Source: Rhabditoides inermis (Eukaryota > Nematoda > Chromadorea > Rhabditida > Rhabditidae). Taken from it: DNA of 64,000 nt. Of the stretch, positions 35,168 through 48,106 are shown piece by piece (position 1 is the first letter of the stretch; each line of letters starts with the position of its first letter). The stretch covers positions 1,802,501-1,866,500 of the forward strand of contig CAWZYM010000331.1 of assembly GCA_963966185.1 (NCBI GenBank). Direction: 5' to 3'. The notes below the pieces were generated by a model, which saw nothing but the letters and a program-made list of their open reading frames with translations, was not told the DNA's origin and did not search any database. Made by a program: the position numbers and the translations under genes.

Positions 35168-35910
35168 AACTAGAAACCACAACGTGAGATGTAGAGAGTG
35201 AGGCGAAATCATGTAACATTTTCTCACTGGACGCATGATGTGCTCTAATTAACATACTGTCATGTATATGTGTAGCTGATGTGTAATGCGCGAGTGAGTG
35301 CGCAGGAGGCAGGGTCAGAGACCGAGCAAGAGAGGCGAGCCCGGAGGGCGAGAAAAGAGTGTGATAGGTGCTAGGTGTGGCGGACGCGTGTGGCGGACTA
35401 ACGCGTGTGTGTGGCGTGACCTTTTATCCTGTACCTATCTATGCAGATAAATGTTATAGTCAATTGTTATCACCTGACATGAGAGGGGAACATCCCGTAG
35501 AGACACGTTAGAACGATTCGCCCTTTCGCTCTGATTCCAACGGTATTTTATTTATGGGATCATGTACTCTGTAAAGTAGTGAAAATCGATAAAGAGTGAT
35601 ATGATGACGTCATATTTCTTTGATCTAGCCGCCATTGCTTAAAATAGATAATGAAAAGTGATGTCATAAGAGACGCATTTCATCAAGTACTTACTGATCG
35701 ATTACAATCACACAAAGCGTAGCGCTACTATTATCAACGATTATATTCATAACAGGTGCGCGCGCGCCGCGCGGAATTAGAGCGCAATGTGAATGATGAA
35801 CCCTATGAACATTATATATTTTTTAAAATCATCTTCAAACGAACTACATTAATGAATTATTTGCTATACCATATGTCAACATCTGAAAATCTCATTGTGG
35901 TCCTTAATAA
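35168..35910. repeat. Dispersed repeat R1, copy 2, interrupted
   Basis: Homologous to 21524-22070 in the same order. It is split by 254 bp (35257-35510) absent from copy 1, and lacks the second GATGACGTCAT block of copy 1. Confidence 0.85.
35257..35510. mobile_element. Insertion of about 254 bp inside repeat R1
   Basis: Present only in copy 2 of R1, with TA at both borders. It is GC-richer than its surroundings (GTGTGGCGGACG and similar words). I see no clear inverted repeats, so the class is unknown. It could instead be an ancestral segment lost from copy 1. Confidence 0.5.
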
Positions 35911-36610
35911 TGAACTATCATTATTAATATAACCATTTGATATTCACGCATGTATGATATTTTTGAGAGAAAAAAACACCTGCCATGGAATACGAGAAAA
36001 CATCTACAAAATCTGATGAATTGAGCATAGTTATTGAAAAATACTATTAAGCAATGAAGATGATCTTGCATGTAAGGATACATGATACATGAGTGAGCAT
36101 AATAAAAAAACGCTTCTTCATTAGTAATGATAGGTACAACGTCACATATCACAGGTTTTACTGAAGAATTGACCTAGATGCATGTGATATCAGCGCTTGT
36201 TCATATACAAATATAAGCGATGCGCGAAACACAACATACAATGTAACCACGACAGACATTCCGCTACCTCTCTTTGGCCGGTCTGATAATGCATTAAAAA
36301 TGATGAAATAGAAATTCATAGAGGACGCAAATCATTTAAACGTGATAGTGTTTCAGAAAACTTGTGTTTAATTGCATGCATTTATATTAATATGTGTACT
36401 CCATGTACTTGACAGTTTTGTAAATTCGATTCTAAAAAAATGAACGTGAACGTACTTGTACTTTTAGCGATGCATCACTCAGGTGTCGCAATGCATTTTC
36501 ATACACAATCACACCAACGTGAGATTATTCACTCGTGTTAGGTAATAGACTTCGTGCAAAGTGCAAGCTGTAAACTGTAAACAGTATCATGTCATCAAAT
36601 CGAAAACATC

Positions 36611-36616
36611 TTTATT
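36611..36616 (-). terminator. Polyadenylation signal AATAAA
   Basis: Hexamer on the minus strand, 84 bp after the stop of paralogue B. Confidence 0.5.
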
Positions 36617-36700
36617 GGATATACCTATAAATGAGTTCAAGTACAGTACACAGATAATCTTTACAATTTCATAGTACTTATTCGTCAAATTCAAAAACTC

Positions 36701-37546
36701 TTACTCAATCTTTACGATTTGAAAGTTAGGTTTTTCAGTGGCGTCCGTTACTTCATTGAGGTCATCATCAAGAGGGAAAACATGGGTTTCAAATTTCGGA
36801 AGATCACTCGGGCTTGAAACTTCTAATTCTTGAAGAGTGTTCTCTTGTTTTGAGACTTTACGCACTTCTTCGAATGTGGGTCCTTCAGAAGGTTGGGTTG
36901 GCTGAAAATAGTGCTGATAAAAGAGTTCAAAATTTCTTCAATGAAAAATTTTTATTTGTATCTCAAATAAATGAACTGAACTACCAAAAAAAGCAAACAG
37001 TTCGAACCGCGAAAAATATTGACATGTCAATTGCAGTGAAACACGTCTAGCGACCACGTCGCATATTAAGAATTCTTGTAATCGCAAGAACTATCTTAAC
37101 CACATCATACTATCGTGAGTGATTCAAGTGTGATGTAATTGTTAGTAATTGTTCCGGCTGTACCAATAGATTCAAGGAAATACGAGTTGTTCGTATTTTA
37201 AGTTAATTCACATTAGTCAAGACCGAATAATGATAAAAAGAAAGTTAAAATCTCGTAAAAGCTCATTGCGAAAACGAGGAATACAGAAAACTGACCACAT
37301 CCTTTTTCCTAGTTCGCAGTGCGTACGAGCAGAACTGATGGGATGCGAAGTCCCCGGTCGTCGCCATTGAAGGAGCAGCTTCGTCCTTCTCCTAAACAGT
37401 ACAAAAGAATAAGATAATATGGATACTGCTTTTTTACACAGTATAATGAATCATTATTCAAGATACAAAACACTCACAGTAATGGAAAGTGTCTTCGATG
37501 TGTCCTCGATGTGGGATCCGTAACGACAGCACAACATTCGAAACAT
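36701..37546 (-). CDS. Small protein of unrecognised family, paralogue B (3 exons, 121 aa)
   Basis: Exons 37546-37478, 37391-37296 and 36901-36701, all phase 0, summing to 366 nt. Same architecture as the gene at 32425-33165: a 23-residue first exon starting MFRMLCCR, a second exon starting EK and ending in HQFCSYALRTRKK, and an acidic third exon with DLNEVTDATEK. The ATG directly follows a CAAG acceptor-like sequence. Conservation is strongest at the start and in the Cys/aromatic/basic block, while the tails diverge, which suggests the block is the functional part. No signal peptide or membrane segment. Function unknown. Confidence 0.8.
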
Positions 37547-39001
37547 CTTGAAAATGAAAATAATGAGCAAAACGAGGCCCATTTGAACAGTTTCAAAGAT
37601 CTTTAAATGATAATACACCCACCCGGGAATACATGGTATACGTATAATTAATGAGTCGCGGAAGAACGTCAAATGTCAGTCGGAATACGGTATTTATCAC
37701 AGAGTCTATAAAGTTAACATTTCGACGAAATGCGGAAATTGCGAAACTCCGGGGAAATTTGTAATGTGGAATACAGAATACTTGTAAAGTATATGTAGGA
37801 AATCGAAAATAGGTTATAGGGAGGTAATAGTTTTCTTCAAATACAATCTAGTGGTGATTGTAGAGTGGTACCGCCCCCCCCCCCCCCACCCTGAATAATG
37901 AAATAAACAAGGTACGTAATAGAAAACTATTGTCGAGTATGAACGAGTATATGAGTATAGTTCGAGAAAAAAAAACGTGTTTTCACAGATCAAAGATTTT
38001 CAGTCTATAACGAACCAATCTAAGTAATAGGGGCGATAAAGAAACAGTTGTTTTGATTCTTACTGTCTACTTGATATATAAAAACCAGAGACAAACAAGA
38101 CAAACAAAAAATGCTAAAGATGGATTCCTCGTTACTCGCTGGTCAAAATGAGCACATTCGAAGCTAATTCAAACTTCGCGAAAATGTCACTTATCCCACA
38201 TAACACATAAGCGAGTTGGGCTCTGTGTGCATCTCGTCTATATGAGATATGAGTTCGTTAGAGCATGGTGATGCTTACATGCTATGCATCATGCTACATG
38301 CAAGAAATTTTGCCAATCTCTCATAAGTATATTTCGTTGAACTTTGATTGTGATAAACGTCTTGTGCTTATAATGAAATTCTCTTACAAGACTTTTACTT
38401 TTTTTGCAAGATTTTCATGCTTGAGCAGCGTGAATTTTCCGCTACGCTTATGGCTGATAAGGATAACGAGGCATTTTTGCTATATTCAGTTCCATGAATT
38501 CTGTATAAACATTCATTCATATAAAAAAAAACACAATATCAGCGACTTTTTGGTAGAAGCAAACATACATCGGAACAAATTACTTAGTAAGTGTTGAATA
38601 TTGCAGAGCAAACACACCACCGACGGATATGCCTGGATGATACAGTATCCTACATATGCGAAAATGCAAATGAAAAATCACTGAGGGATGATGCATAACT
38701 TGAGCTCAAACGGATTGAGTAGCATTTGTGAGGAGAACGAAGGTGAGATCTTTTTTCACACAAAGAAACAAAACGTTGGTTCACTTCAACGAATTGGCAA
38801 ATGAAACGACACAAGATACATGAACATGTCACACAAAACATCTTGAGATCACGTGTCAAATATCGCAGTATCACCATCGAGCATACACCCTGAGAGAGCG
38901 ATAAAGAGGTGTGTGAAAAACTGGTGAGTGGTGAGAAGCATAAATACATACGGTTGATAATATAGACTATGAAGAATGTATTGATGAGATTCCAGGAACT
39001 T
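37547..39001. other. AT-rich intergenic region
   Basis: A C-homopolymer occurs near 37877. No gene is supported between paralogue B and the nuclear receptor. Confidence 0.5.
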
Positions 39002-42000
39002 CTATGCGTTCCTGTACGCATCGAGATCAGTGTACATGTGGTGGTCGGGTATTCTTTCATGGTGCATCCTCTGCTGCATCTGGTGCTGGAAGAAATCGTT
39101 GAAGACGTGCTCATCATGATGAAGAGGAGGCATCATCCGTCCCTCCATCTGATCGCACGTCTTCACCGCCTCTGGCACGACGGTCTGCAACGGTTTGTTC
39201 CTGAAAGCGACTCGCTCCGTATCACTATGCATTTTTTGTTTCGTTTACATTGGTCATTGCGTGGATTTTTTTCTGAATTTATCATTCTGTGACGCAGAAA
39301 CGTCTTTTCTATCAGCATGGTTATTTTCGACTGTCTGAGACCCTGAGGCTACAAACGAGTTTGACATGACAAATGACTGTATTGTGATACACACGTCACA
39401 CGAGTATGATGTTTTCTGATGTTCTGATCACCTTGTCTCCTCCAGTTCGATGATTGTCTTCATCGAATTGTAGGCGTGGATTGTTTCCAGCATAGAAGTA
39501 CACATCAACAACACGTTTCCGAAGCGGGTGCCTGAGGATGTAGTTGATGATACTCATCACACCAATTTCAAAAATCTGTTTTTAAGTTTGCGTTGCCGTG
39601 CAGCGTTTTGTTTACTGTAAAACTAATGTGAATATTTTCACTTACTCACACAAAAAATGAATACTTACCCGAATCTGCGCCTACATAGTCGAGATGTTTC
39701 AAGTATTCCGACATGCCTTGTGTTGTGTCGCGAAGACCAAGCGGAACTGAAAAAGGTTCAACCCACGTCACATTGTTTATCAATTCATGGGTTTTCTTTT
39801 TCTTTCACAGACAGTAATTTACCAACATTGCGACCTGGACAGTCGTGTCTTTGTATTAAATAAGTTTTTCAAGATTAACGGTATTTAAAAAAAACACATC
39901 CGACATAAACCAAAATATCAAACAACAAAACTAGCTCGAAAACAGTTATCTGCTGTACGCTCGTGACACGTTCAATTGTTGATTACTTAATTTAAGAAAA
40001 CAGGAAAGCAATCACTTACACACTTGATGAAGAGCGAGGAGGAATAGGAGAGCAGAGTCGGTCTCGTTCATGTGACCCGCATGAAATTAATTAAATGAAT
40101 TAATGTGGACAATACAAATCACTCAACGATTACCCTGGAGTCGTTATTTCTTCGTTTTTTTTCAAAGAACCGAATGTTGTCAATTGTCAACTCGATGTTT
40201 TTTCACATTACGGTCAGTGGGAATTGACTAACAGCGTCGGTTACGAAACTTCATTTCAGGTTATTGTTTAAGGAACCAGGTAAAAAATAATTGACATTTT
40301 ATTTACCTGTTGTGTTCTGGCCATTCCCTGTACGAGGCGTTCGAAAAACGGCGAAGCTTGTCTGAAAATCACATACACATCTATTCTTAGCTGTTTTTTT
40401 TCTGTTAACAAAACACGTCAGTTTACTTCTTTGCGCTACATTTTGAGTTTATTTACAACTGTCGGGCGTAAGGTAAGATATAACATAATACAAACGTGAG
40501 GGTATGGTTGAGAATTACCTGGCTGCGTATTTGGGATCGGCAAAGCTCTTACTCTGTGCGTGGAAGGAATGCAGACCTGAATAGAACAGATATCTTCATT
40601 GTGACTTGAAAAAAGCAACTTTGAAACGTACCATCCTCATTGATGTCAATGAAGGCCCCGCACGGGTAACACAGTCGATTCAGCTGTACTCCTCCCTGAA
40701 CACGTCTATTTGTTAGTTTTTTTCAAGTTGCATCCTGCATTTTGATTGATTACACGTATCTGTTTCAATCTGTCAAAATTTGCCACAGGCTACTGGGGTC
40801 TTGTTTCCCCTTTTTTCTCGAAAAGTCATACTCATCAACAGTAACAAAAAAAAACAATCTCCCATGAACAATGCAAACAATGCACTTTGTAAAAAAAATA
40901 CTCGTTACACTCTACACTCGAGATTAATTAATTGCATTTTTTGAGAGACTCTTAGAGTAACTCATCAAAGGTATGCGCTAATCCCTCTTCATAATTATGG
41001 GATGATTACTAGCGCATCAATGATTAACGAGCCAGTCATTGGCACGCGGGAAGATTGCTAGACAGAGAACACAGAACGAGAACACGGAATGAACACCACA
41101 TATCGTGATACTGTTTTGAACTGATTTCAACTATCCGAATGAAAGGCTGATACGATACGAGCTCACCTGTTGATGGGTGCTGTGGCCGATCTCGGTGATA
41201 AAGTATGCGAGAAACATCTCCTCCATGACTTTCTGGAACAAACAACTTTACCAGGACAAACCTACTGTAGGATTGTGTGTGCTACCTCCATGCTAACAAA
41301 AAAAACTTCTTAGTAGCAAGCTGCAAATCCTCATGCACCGAAACACACATGCTGACATACAGCAACCAGGTAAAAAAAAACTTGAGAAGGCACACCTCGG
41401 ATGCGTGTTTGTGGTTGTGGAAGTGCGGGCTGGAGAGGACGTGCCGCTCGAACAGCCCCCTCTCGTGCCCCTGGATACGCGCCATATCTGAATACGCGGC
41501 CCGGTGCATCGTCTGCAATGGTTGAGTCAGTATATTTCAACTACCACCGAAATGCCTTCCAACGATCTTAGAAATTTTTTGCAAGGTAGTCTGCGCCAAA
41601 ACGACAGTTTTCGACCTACCTCGCTTTAGTATCGAAATACGGTGCCAAACCGTCTGCCTCTCTTGTTTTGCGCGCTATTGCCGAGAGCTACCTCACCGCG
41701 CGCAACTTATTACGAGCATAGAATTACATATACTACTTTCAACTGGCCGTCCAACAGCACTATACTTCCAAATAGTCTCAAACCACTTCAACCTACTCGC
41801 GATTGCCCTCGAACTACTTCGACAATGATTTCCTAGGAGACTGACCACGCTTTAACACTTTTGTTGACAACATCTGGTTAGCAAAATGTCACAAGCTGCG
41901 TGGGCGGTAAGTAGCAATCTTTCCGAATCGAGCGGGGGCGGAAATTTGTCTGTGCGAATACCGCGCACACATGCACCCAAGCAAAGAATCCGAGTGCGTC

Positions 42001-44769
42001 AGTGCCTGAGCCGATCCCCACATGTAAAGTAAACAGTCAATGTTATGGAAACCGCGGCAATCCGCCGTCAATCCGCCTCTCCGGCGAAAAGCAACACGGA
42101 CTAGGATGATTCCTATTTGGATAATCGGGATCCTATCCTATGCATCCAATCCAAGTCAACGGGTCGACCCGTGACTAAATGTCATGCTTTCATAGAGCCG
42201 CTTAGCCAGGCGTAATCACGGAAATGGGCTGGGATTTTCTCGGGAACAGGGATTCGAACGATTCAAGAACAAGTCATAAGCGGGCTGAAGATTAACTGAA
42301 GATTAGGTCAACCCGCTAGCGATGTGCAAAAGTTCTTGAAAACGATCCCTGTGATTCGTATAGCTATTCTGGATAGATAGTGGCCGTGACACAGCACATG
42401 CTTAGATTACTCGATCAAAGTCCTTCCGGCTGAGTCGGTCAGTCTACAATTCAGCACTAATCACTGATTGGTTCGTGCCGATTGGCAGATACCAAATCAA
42501 ATCGAGAAAAAAAACATCAAAACTCTTCTTGATACTAACCTTGGTGAAGTTTGAGTAGACATGCGGGCGGTCTGATGCGATGGCTCGCCGTATCGCAATG
42601 ATCGCCTCGAGCTTGGGACCGAGGGCGCGCAACCTAGAGAGAGAACGTTTGTTCTGAGACACGTGCCATTCTGCACAGATTGCTACGATCAAAGTCCTTT
42701 CAAAGTCTATATTTCAGTACAAATAACTACAGGCGTTCTTACCTCGAGGTTGATGGCAGGGCCTGGTTCGGCCGGCGCTCTCCGCGTGACCTCTTCGGCT
42801 GCACCTCTCAAACCAAAAAGCTTCTTTCATCCCGAACCCGACTCATACCTGACGGAACCATCCCAACCTGCATGCATTTCAGAAACCGACAGTAGCGACA
42901 GATACCGCCGCGCTTCGCAAAATCTGAAACAATCGAAATCGAGATGTGAGTTATTTCATTTTTTGACTCTCGAATCATTCCCCTTGGGATGCAAGTATTC
43001 ACGACCTTCCAATGTCATTGTCACGATTGCGTCATCGTCATTCTCAAAGTCTAAAAATTGTTCATTTACCCGTCTATGAATCTATATTTAGGAATCTCGT
43101 AAAAAAAGGTTTGTCATGATGACCAACCGAATCGCACGGGGCACTCCTTGTGCTTGATGCAGTAGTAGGTTTTCTGGTCGGAGACGCTCCGACGGAAAAA
43201 CGCCCCACACGCGGCACATGTGAGCGCGGAGAAGTGGAAACCTGATGACTCATGCATAAGCAATGATGACTCATGCTAGACAACTGCATGATGACTTCTT
43301 TAGCATAGAATGTTTCAGTCCAAAGAAAAGATTCTCCGCTACCGTGATGAGTCAACTATTATAGTGAGTTTGAGATGTGTATAAGCTCAAAGTGGCTTCA
43401 AATTATTGAGGGGACACTTTCTGTTCCTAGGGAGCTCGTTTGAGTAACTTATTTTTGGCCGCGAGGCAGGATTTTAAAGGATGACTACGGGCAATAAAAA
43501 TTGGTCCCGTCACGAAGTCCCTGGGACGTCTTTCAAATCGCAATATCTCTGTTATTTCAAAAGGTATCAAAATGTGTTCAATGGGTTCTTGAAATGATTT
43601 TGAGAGTTCCCGGAACTGCGTTGAACTTAATTTTTTAGCGAGTTATAGCCTTACTCCAATATGGACTAAACCTGTATTTTTGGTAATGACTCATTGTAAA
43701 CAAATTTTCAGAACTTTTCATCTAGTAGGTGTTTTTATCTATTATGAAAGGCATTTATTAAAGCGAAAACTATGGCATAAACGAATGATGCCCGGATACA
43801 TCCTTTAAACGAAAGCTTAGTGCCTTAGTCCTTAGTGTGTATAGTATGTACGTTTAGATGGTATGGTCAGTAGGGTTCCATTTCCATAAAATGAAACTAT
43901 TAGATCTTTTCGAGTGAAACACTGTTTTTCGTACTTCATAAACATTCTTCTCTCGACAACGTTTTCGCAAGGCAGTCAATTTGTACCGTTCCTCTCATCG
44001 AGTGAAACAAAAAATAGATAGCTATTAAAGTGAATCGATTATACAAATTGAAATACACGTACTTTTAGCGGTCAGTAGCCGAGTACGCTGTTCATAGTCC
44101 CAGAGCTCAATCCTACTCATGTCACTCAAACAAAACGAACTTCGCTTCCTGTTGTGTTATGATACAGACGAGACAATTAAGGTTGGAGTACCGTAACCTA
44201 CAGTATTCTACCGTACTCACCTTGCGCGGAGTCCTGGCAGCTAAGACACTGTACTGTCTGCTCGTCATGTGAAGAGCTGGAGGAGGACGGGACATCGGAC
44301 ATCACATGCGATCTGTAATATAGATAATCTGAGAGGAAAACAAACTGGGGTACGGTAGTATTGCAATGAATTACGGTGAATAGTCCATACATATTAATAC
44401 AGCGAATACTGTAGAAAAGAATGATTGTAGCTCATGCATTCGGATGCTATGAGGGTGACAATTATAAGTGGCATTTATAGTGATAGATAGCTGTTAGCCG
44501 AGAAAACAAAAGAATACCGAATTAATTAAGGATGAACGACACTTCATCAAGGGAGCTGTAATGATGTACTGTAATATGGTAACCCACTGAATCATGTGGT
44601 GGACAGCCATATTAGGGCAGGTGGAATAGGGATGGAATCGTGACTGTTGGTAGAAGAGAGGCGGCTGGAATACCCGGTCGTAGGGTGAGTGATGAATGGG
44701 CAAGGTGTGCGGCCTAGGATGCGCGATATACGGTCTTGGAGGAGAGGGCGTAGAATATGGAGAAGACAT
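39002..44769 (-). CDS. Nuclear hormone receptor (about 15 exons)
   Basis: Ligand-type transcription factor. Exons on the minus strand: 44769-44570 (end uncertain), 44312-44221, 43241-43128, 42923-42849, 42806-42743, 42633-42540, 41512-41396, 41232-41167, 40695-40632, 40576-40519, 40361-40307, 40062-40020, 39746-39669, 39575-39432, 39200-39002. The DNA-binding domain spans exons 2-5: CLSC, FHFSALTCAACGAFFRR with P-box CAACGA, then CIKHKEC and CRYCRFLKCMQVGM followed by VQPKR. Ligand-binding-domain exons follow, including RKRVVDVYFYAGN. The C-terminus is rich in Met, His and Gln, with PLHHDEHVF as a possible AF-2. Phases agree from exon 1 to exon 13, but exon 13 to 14 and exon 14 to 15 do not join in frame with the strongest splice sites. 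Either small exons or weak donors were missed, or the 3' end is damaged. The first exon is Pro/Ser/Tyr-rich and the start is tentative. Confidence 0.85.
41586..41740. repeat. Dispersed repeat R2, copy 1
   Basis: Shares CCGTCTGCCTCTCTTGTTTT, GCGCGCTATTGCCGAGAGCT and ACCGCGCGCAACTT with copies at 59356-59545 and 61057-61235. It lacks about 30 bp present in the other two. It lies in a nuclear receptor intron. Confidence 0.85.
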
Positions 44770-46205
44770 TGAAAGTAAGAAGCGCCGTGATCTGTCGTGC
44801 CTTATATAGGGGAAGGCGGACTCTTCTCTCACGAAAAAAAACGTGGGCCGAAGAAATGCATGATCCGAGAAAGGCTTATGTCAAATCCCGAAGGCTGCCA
44901 CCCTCGCAGCTCATACTCCACATAGATTCTACTAATCGCATGCGATGCCATGAAGTTATTCCCCGAACCCCGCAGCGTTAGACGAATACACTGCTTCGAC
45001 AAAGGTCGAGTGTTTTTGTTGAGTGGGTGTAACGAATGATGAGAAAAGGTAAGAGAGAACATATTGCCTTATTGTGATCTCTGCAGATATGTGCTGAATG
45101 GGTAGACGTAACTATTCAGAACCCATTCTGATTGAAAACAATTGTTCAGAGCGAGCGACGTTTTTCAGACTGTATTGTACAACGAAAGGAATGCGAATTC
45201 GTTTCTGAGTAAGTATTCGTGAATGAGTGAGTATCTGGACTGAACGATAATCTTTTCGGTGGCTACAGTTGATTCAGTAGGATATGGATATGCCACAAAG
45301 ATCAAAACACGCGCAATCATTTCTAGTTAAAACTATGATAGCAATAAACAATTTCACTGATTGTTATAACTCATTCCTCATTATCTGAATTAATAAACCG
45401 GACGCAGTTGAACTGTAGAACGAGTGCGGTATACATAAATAGATATATTACGTGCTGACAACTAACAAGGAAGATGGAAATGTGCGTAAAATTCACGGGC
45501 TTCTTGCGAAATAGAACGCGACAAGGAAGGAAGTCTGCTGAAGAGTCTGCTCGAAAGACTGAACCGGGGATTGAAATGAAGCCGTATACCAATGAATCAG
45601 CAATAGTAGAATTGAGTGGGAGAGACGATGCGAGAATCTACACGAAACGCGAAAAACGATATCTCGAGAACAGTATTATCATAATTAGGACGCAATAATC
45701 CATTTCCGCAATGAGTGATCAGTCGCAACAACGTGCCTGTTTGTAGAAACTTTTGTGTTTTCGAAAACCTACTGGAACTTTAAAAAGGTGAGCGGAAACA
45801 ATGAGAAAATGAAGTCTGTTCACTGTTCAATTACGGATATTTGGCAGGAAAGACGGTTCAATCAACAGAACAGAGAAAGTGCAATCAACACGAGAGTCTC
45901 TTCCAAAACCACCGTAAACATTCATCAGTCAACTGTGGAGCACGTGAACACATACCGTATGTTGTCATATTACAATCGCCGTGTTGCAGATGGTTTAATT
46001 ACTACACGCCTTACGTACTCTAGCATTCTGTATTTCTGTATGACTAAAAACGGCGATCTATATTAGTTAATCGTGGTGATAGCTTGAATAAGCTCTCTTC
46101 GAAAGTATGCGAGACTAAAAAAGGTTGACAATGCGATTCCAAGGAAGGGGTGACATTGCGATTGCGAATGGTGATTCTCAGAGAGACGGACAAGGATGAG
46201 AAGAA

Positions 46206-46335
46206 ATGAAACCTTTGAAATACGTCTATAATGAACGGTTGAAGAAAGTCGTCAAATGTGCGTTCGATAAAGATCGCACCGGTGTTGTCGCAGTTAGTGT
46301 CGCCTCTAGAGAGGGCTTACCCCGGGTAATCAAAG
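46206..46335 (+). CDS. Possible first exon, unknown protein
   Basis: An ATG opens a 43-codon frame (MKPLKYVYNERLKK...) that ends at a good donor (AAAG then GTAGGC). The frame reads like protein, but no continuation is secure: joining to the acceptor at 46990 gives a stop after 17 residues. It may be a spurious ORF. Confidence 0.25.
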
Positions 46336-46345
46336 GTAGGCGCAC

Positions 46346-46391
<46 letters not shown>

Positions 46392-46990
46392 CCGCTCGTT
46401 GGTCACTGAGATCTGGTTAATGAGTGGCTGTGTGTTGGTGCGTGGGCGGTTCTACTGCATAATGCAGTGTTCGCAATACCATGCAGTCTCGACACTTTGG
46501 CAAACGCAAAACGGTTCAGCTCGTGACATATGAGAGAAAAAAAAGATCCAAAAGCATAGATTGTTCCATGCGTACAACAACTTTTGGAATATGACAGTGA
46601 CGCAAAATTGAACCGTACGAAGCATGTTTATGTTCCCTTTTTTATTCTACAAAGACGTGTATTTGTTTCGCAAACTATAATAAATAATAGGACTTTGTAA
46701 AATGCTACATACAAAACCAGTAGGATCAAAAAACAAACTTTCGATTTCCACGCTCCATTTATCATTCTCCGAATCATAAGGCTTTCGAAAGTCATACATT
46801 TATTAGAAAGAGTGATCTAGGAATGAGATATTTGTTATGCTCTTTGGTGATTAGTGTCCGAAATAACATTTCGCTTATTTTGTTTTACAAATGTACTTAA
46901 TAATGATGTTATTAGGTATCACACAGTACAGTACGGTACACGTGTATTCTTCTTCTTTTCCCCGCGGCGTGCGGTCGGGTCCTCATTTAG

Positions 46991-47260
46991 CCCCCCGCCG
47001 CCGAACGTTCGGTCATCGACAAGAATCCTTCCCGAGTAACTAGTGAGGTGGCGGAAAGTACCCTCATGTGGAAGCAGCTATGGCGCGAGGAGATGCTGAT
47101 TGGCATGGAAGCAAAGGAAAACTCGGAGCTCTACGCGTCAAGAATGGTCAATGGTACTCTAATGGTCCAGGAATTATTATCGATCGAGTATCGTTTTCCG
47201 CCACTAACCTCGTCAGCCTACCTGTCTTTCCCCGGCGTTAGTCTACGTAACGTACCATAG
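46991..47260 (+). CDS. Possible exon, unknown protein
   Basis: Open frame of 89 codons after an acceptor-like TTTAG, with protein-like text (ESTLMWKQLWREEMLIGMEA) and a possible donor after codon 54. No family recognised and no firm neighbours. Confidence 0.25.
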   Translation, partial: PPAAERSVIDKNPSRVTSEVAESTLMWKQLWREEMLIGMEAKENSELYASRMVNGTLMVQELLSIEYRFPPLTSSAYLSFPGVSLRNVP

Positions 47261-48106
47261 CATCTTACGTAAGGCACTACTGTATGCTTTATATCACTAC
47301 GATTGTGTTGTCATATTCAGATAAAACGATTTCGGATAAACGGTTGATTGAAACGTGTATAATTGGTCACTCAGAAAACAAAAGATCAATTTTTAATGTA
47401 AAAATACGATTTGAATACGATAAATCAACTTACTTATACCTCACCTTGATTGAGTGAGCCTTTCTTTCACAACAATGTAATATTAAAGGAAAAAACAAGC
47501 AAACAATGTGTTGAAAACACGAATTCCCGCGCGTTCACTTTTTCATTTAATTTCTCACTCTCAATTTCTCTCTCTCTCTCTCTCCCTTTCTCTCTCTTTC
47601 TCTCGTCTCTCTCTCTCACCCTTTCTCTCTCTTTCTCTCGTCTCTCTCGTCTCTCTCTCTCACCCAGACCACTGATTATGTGATAAATGATCGGAAGAGT
47701 CTCAATCGAAGCAAGAGAGTCTCTGGGATGTAACAATTCGCAATTTGCACGCTCAATCTGCCATTCACTCACCGCGAGTTGTTTTTTGTTTACATTGTTT
47801 GTTTGTTCACATTGGTTGTTTGTATTGTGTTTACATCTCTTATAACATATTCACAGCGCCTTGCGGAGCTCTACAAATATCGATGCATAATATATATTCG
47901 CCTTGTGAGAATCGAATGCAGTGTTTTTGTTCCAAAAACACACACACAATCGATTGACTACCGATGATTCGTACATGTGTTTCTCATGCTGTGGAGCGTG
48001 TTTTGAAATGTCAAAGTGACCTTGCTGATTTATGCTGATAGCGCGATGACTAATGCCGCAGGAGTGATAAGGTTTTACTAGTGTAATGGTGTTCATTCAC
48101 TTTCAG

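Larger units (their letters stand above)
33166..36700. other. Intergenic region between the two paralogues
   Basis: Contains an 18-bp perfect palindrome (33841-33858, CGACCCCGATCGGGGTCG), a hAT-like MITE (34428-34647) and dispersed repeat R1 copy 2 (35168-35910). No further member of the paralogue family was seen. Confidence 0.55.
44770..48106. other. Region without a firmly supported gene
   Basis: Two doubtful coding pieces on the plus strand are listed separately (46206-46335, 46991-47260). GA and CT tracts lie at 46350-46391 and 47565-47664. The remainder is AT-rich and shows no exon signals that I can support. Confidence 0.4.

Noticed and set aside
47349..47356. Exact octamers without initiator (8890, 8909, 8928, 9122, 10512, 10536, 20446, 40622, 47349, 54182, 61033, 2122, 2410)
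   Set aside because: They lack YAAT at 38-40 nt. Some have looser YRNT near the position (for example 20446 with TGGT at +38, 61033 with TAGT at +40) and may still be active, but are not annotated.
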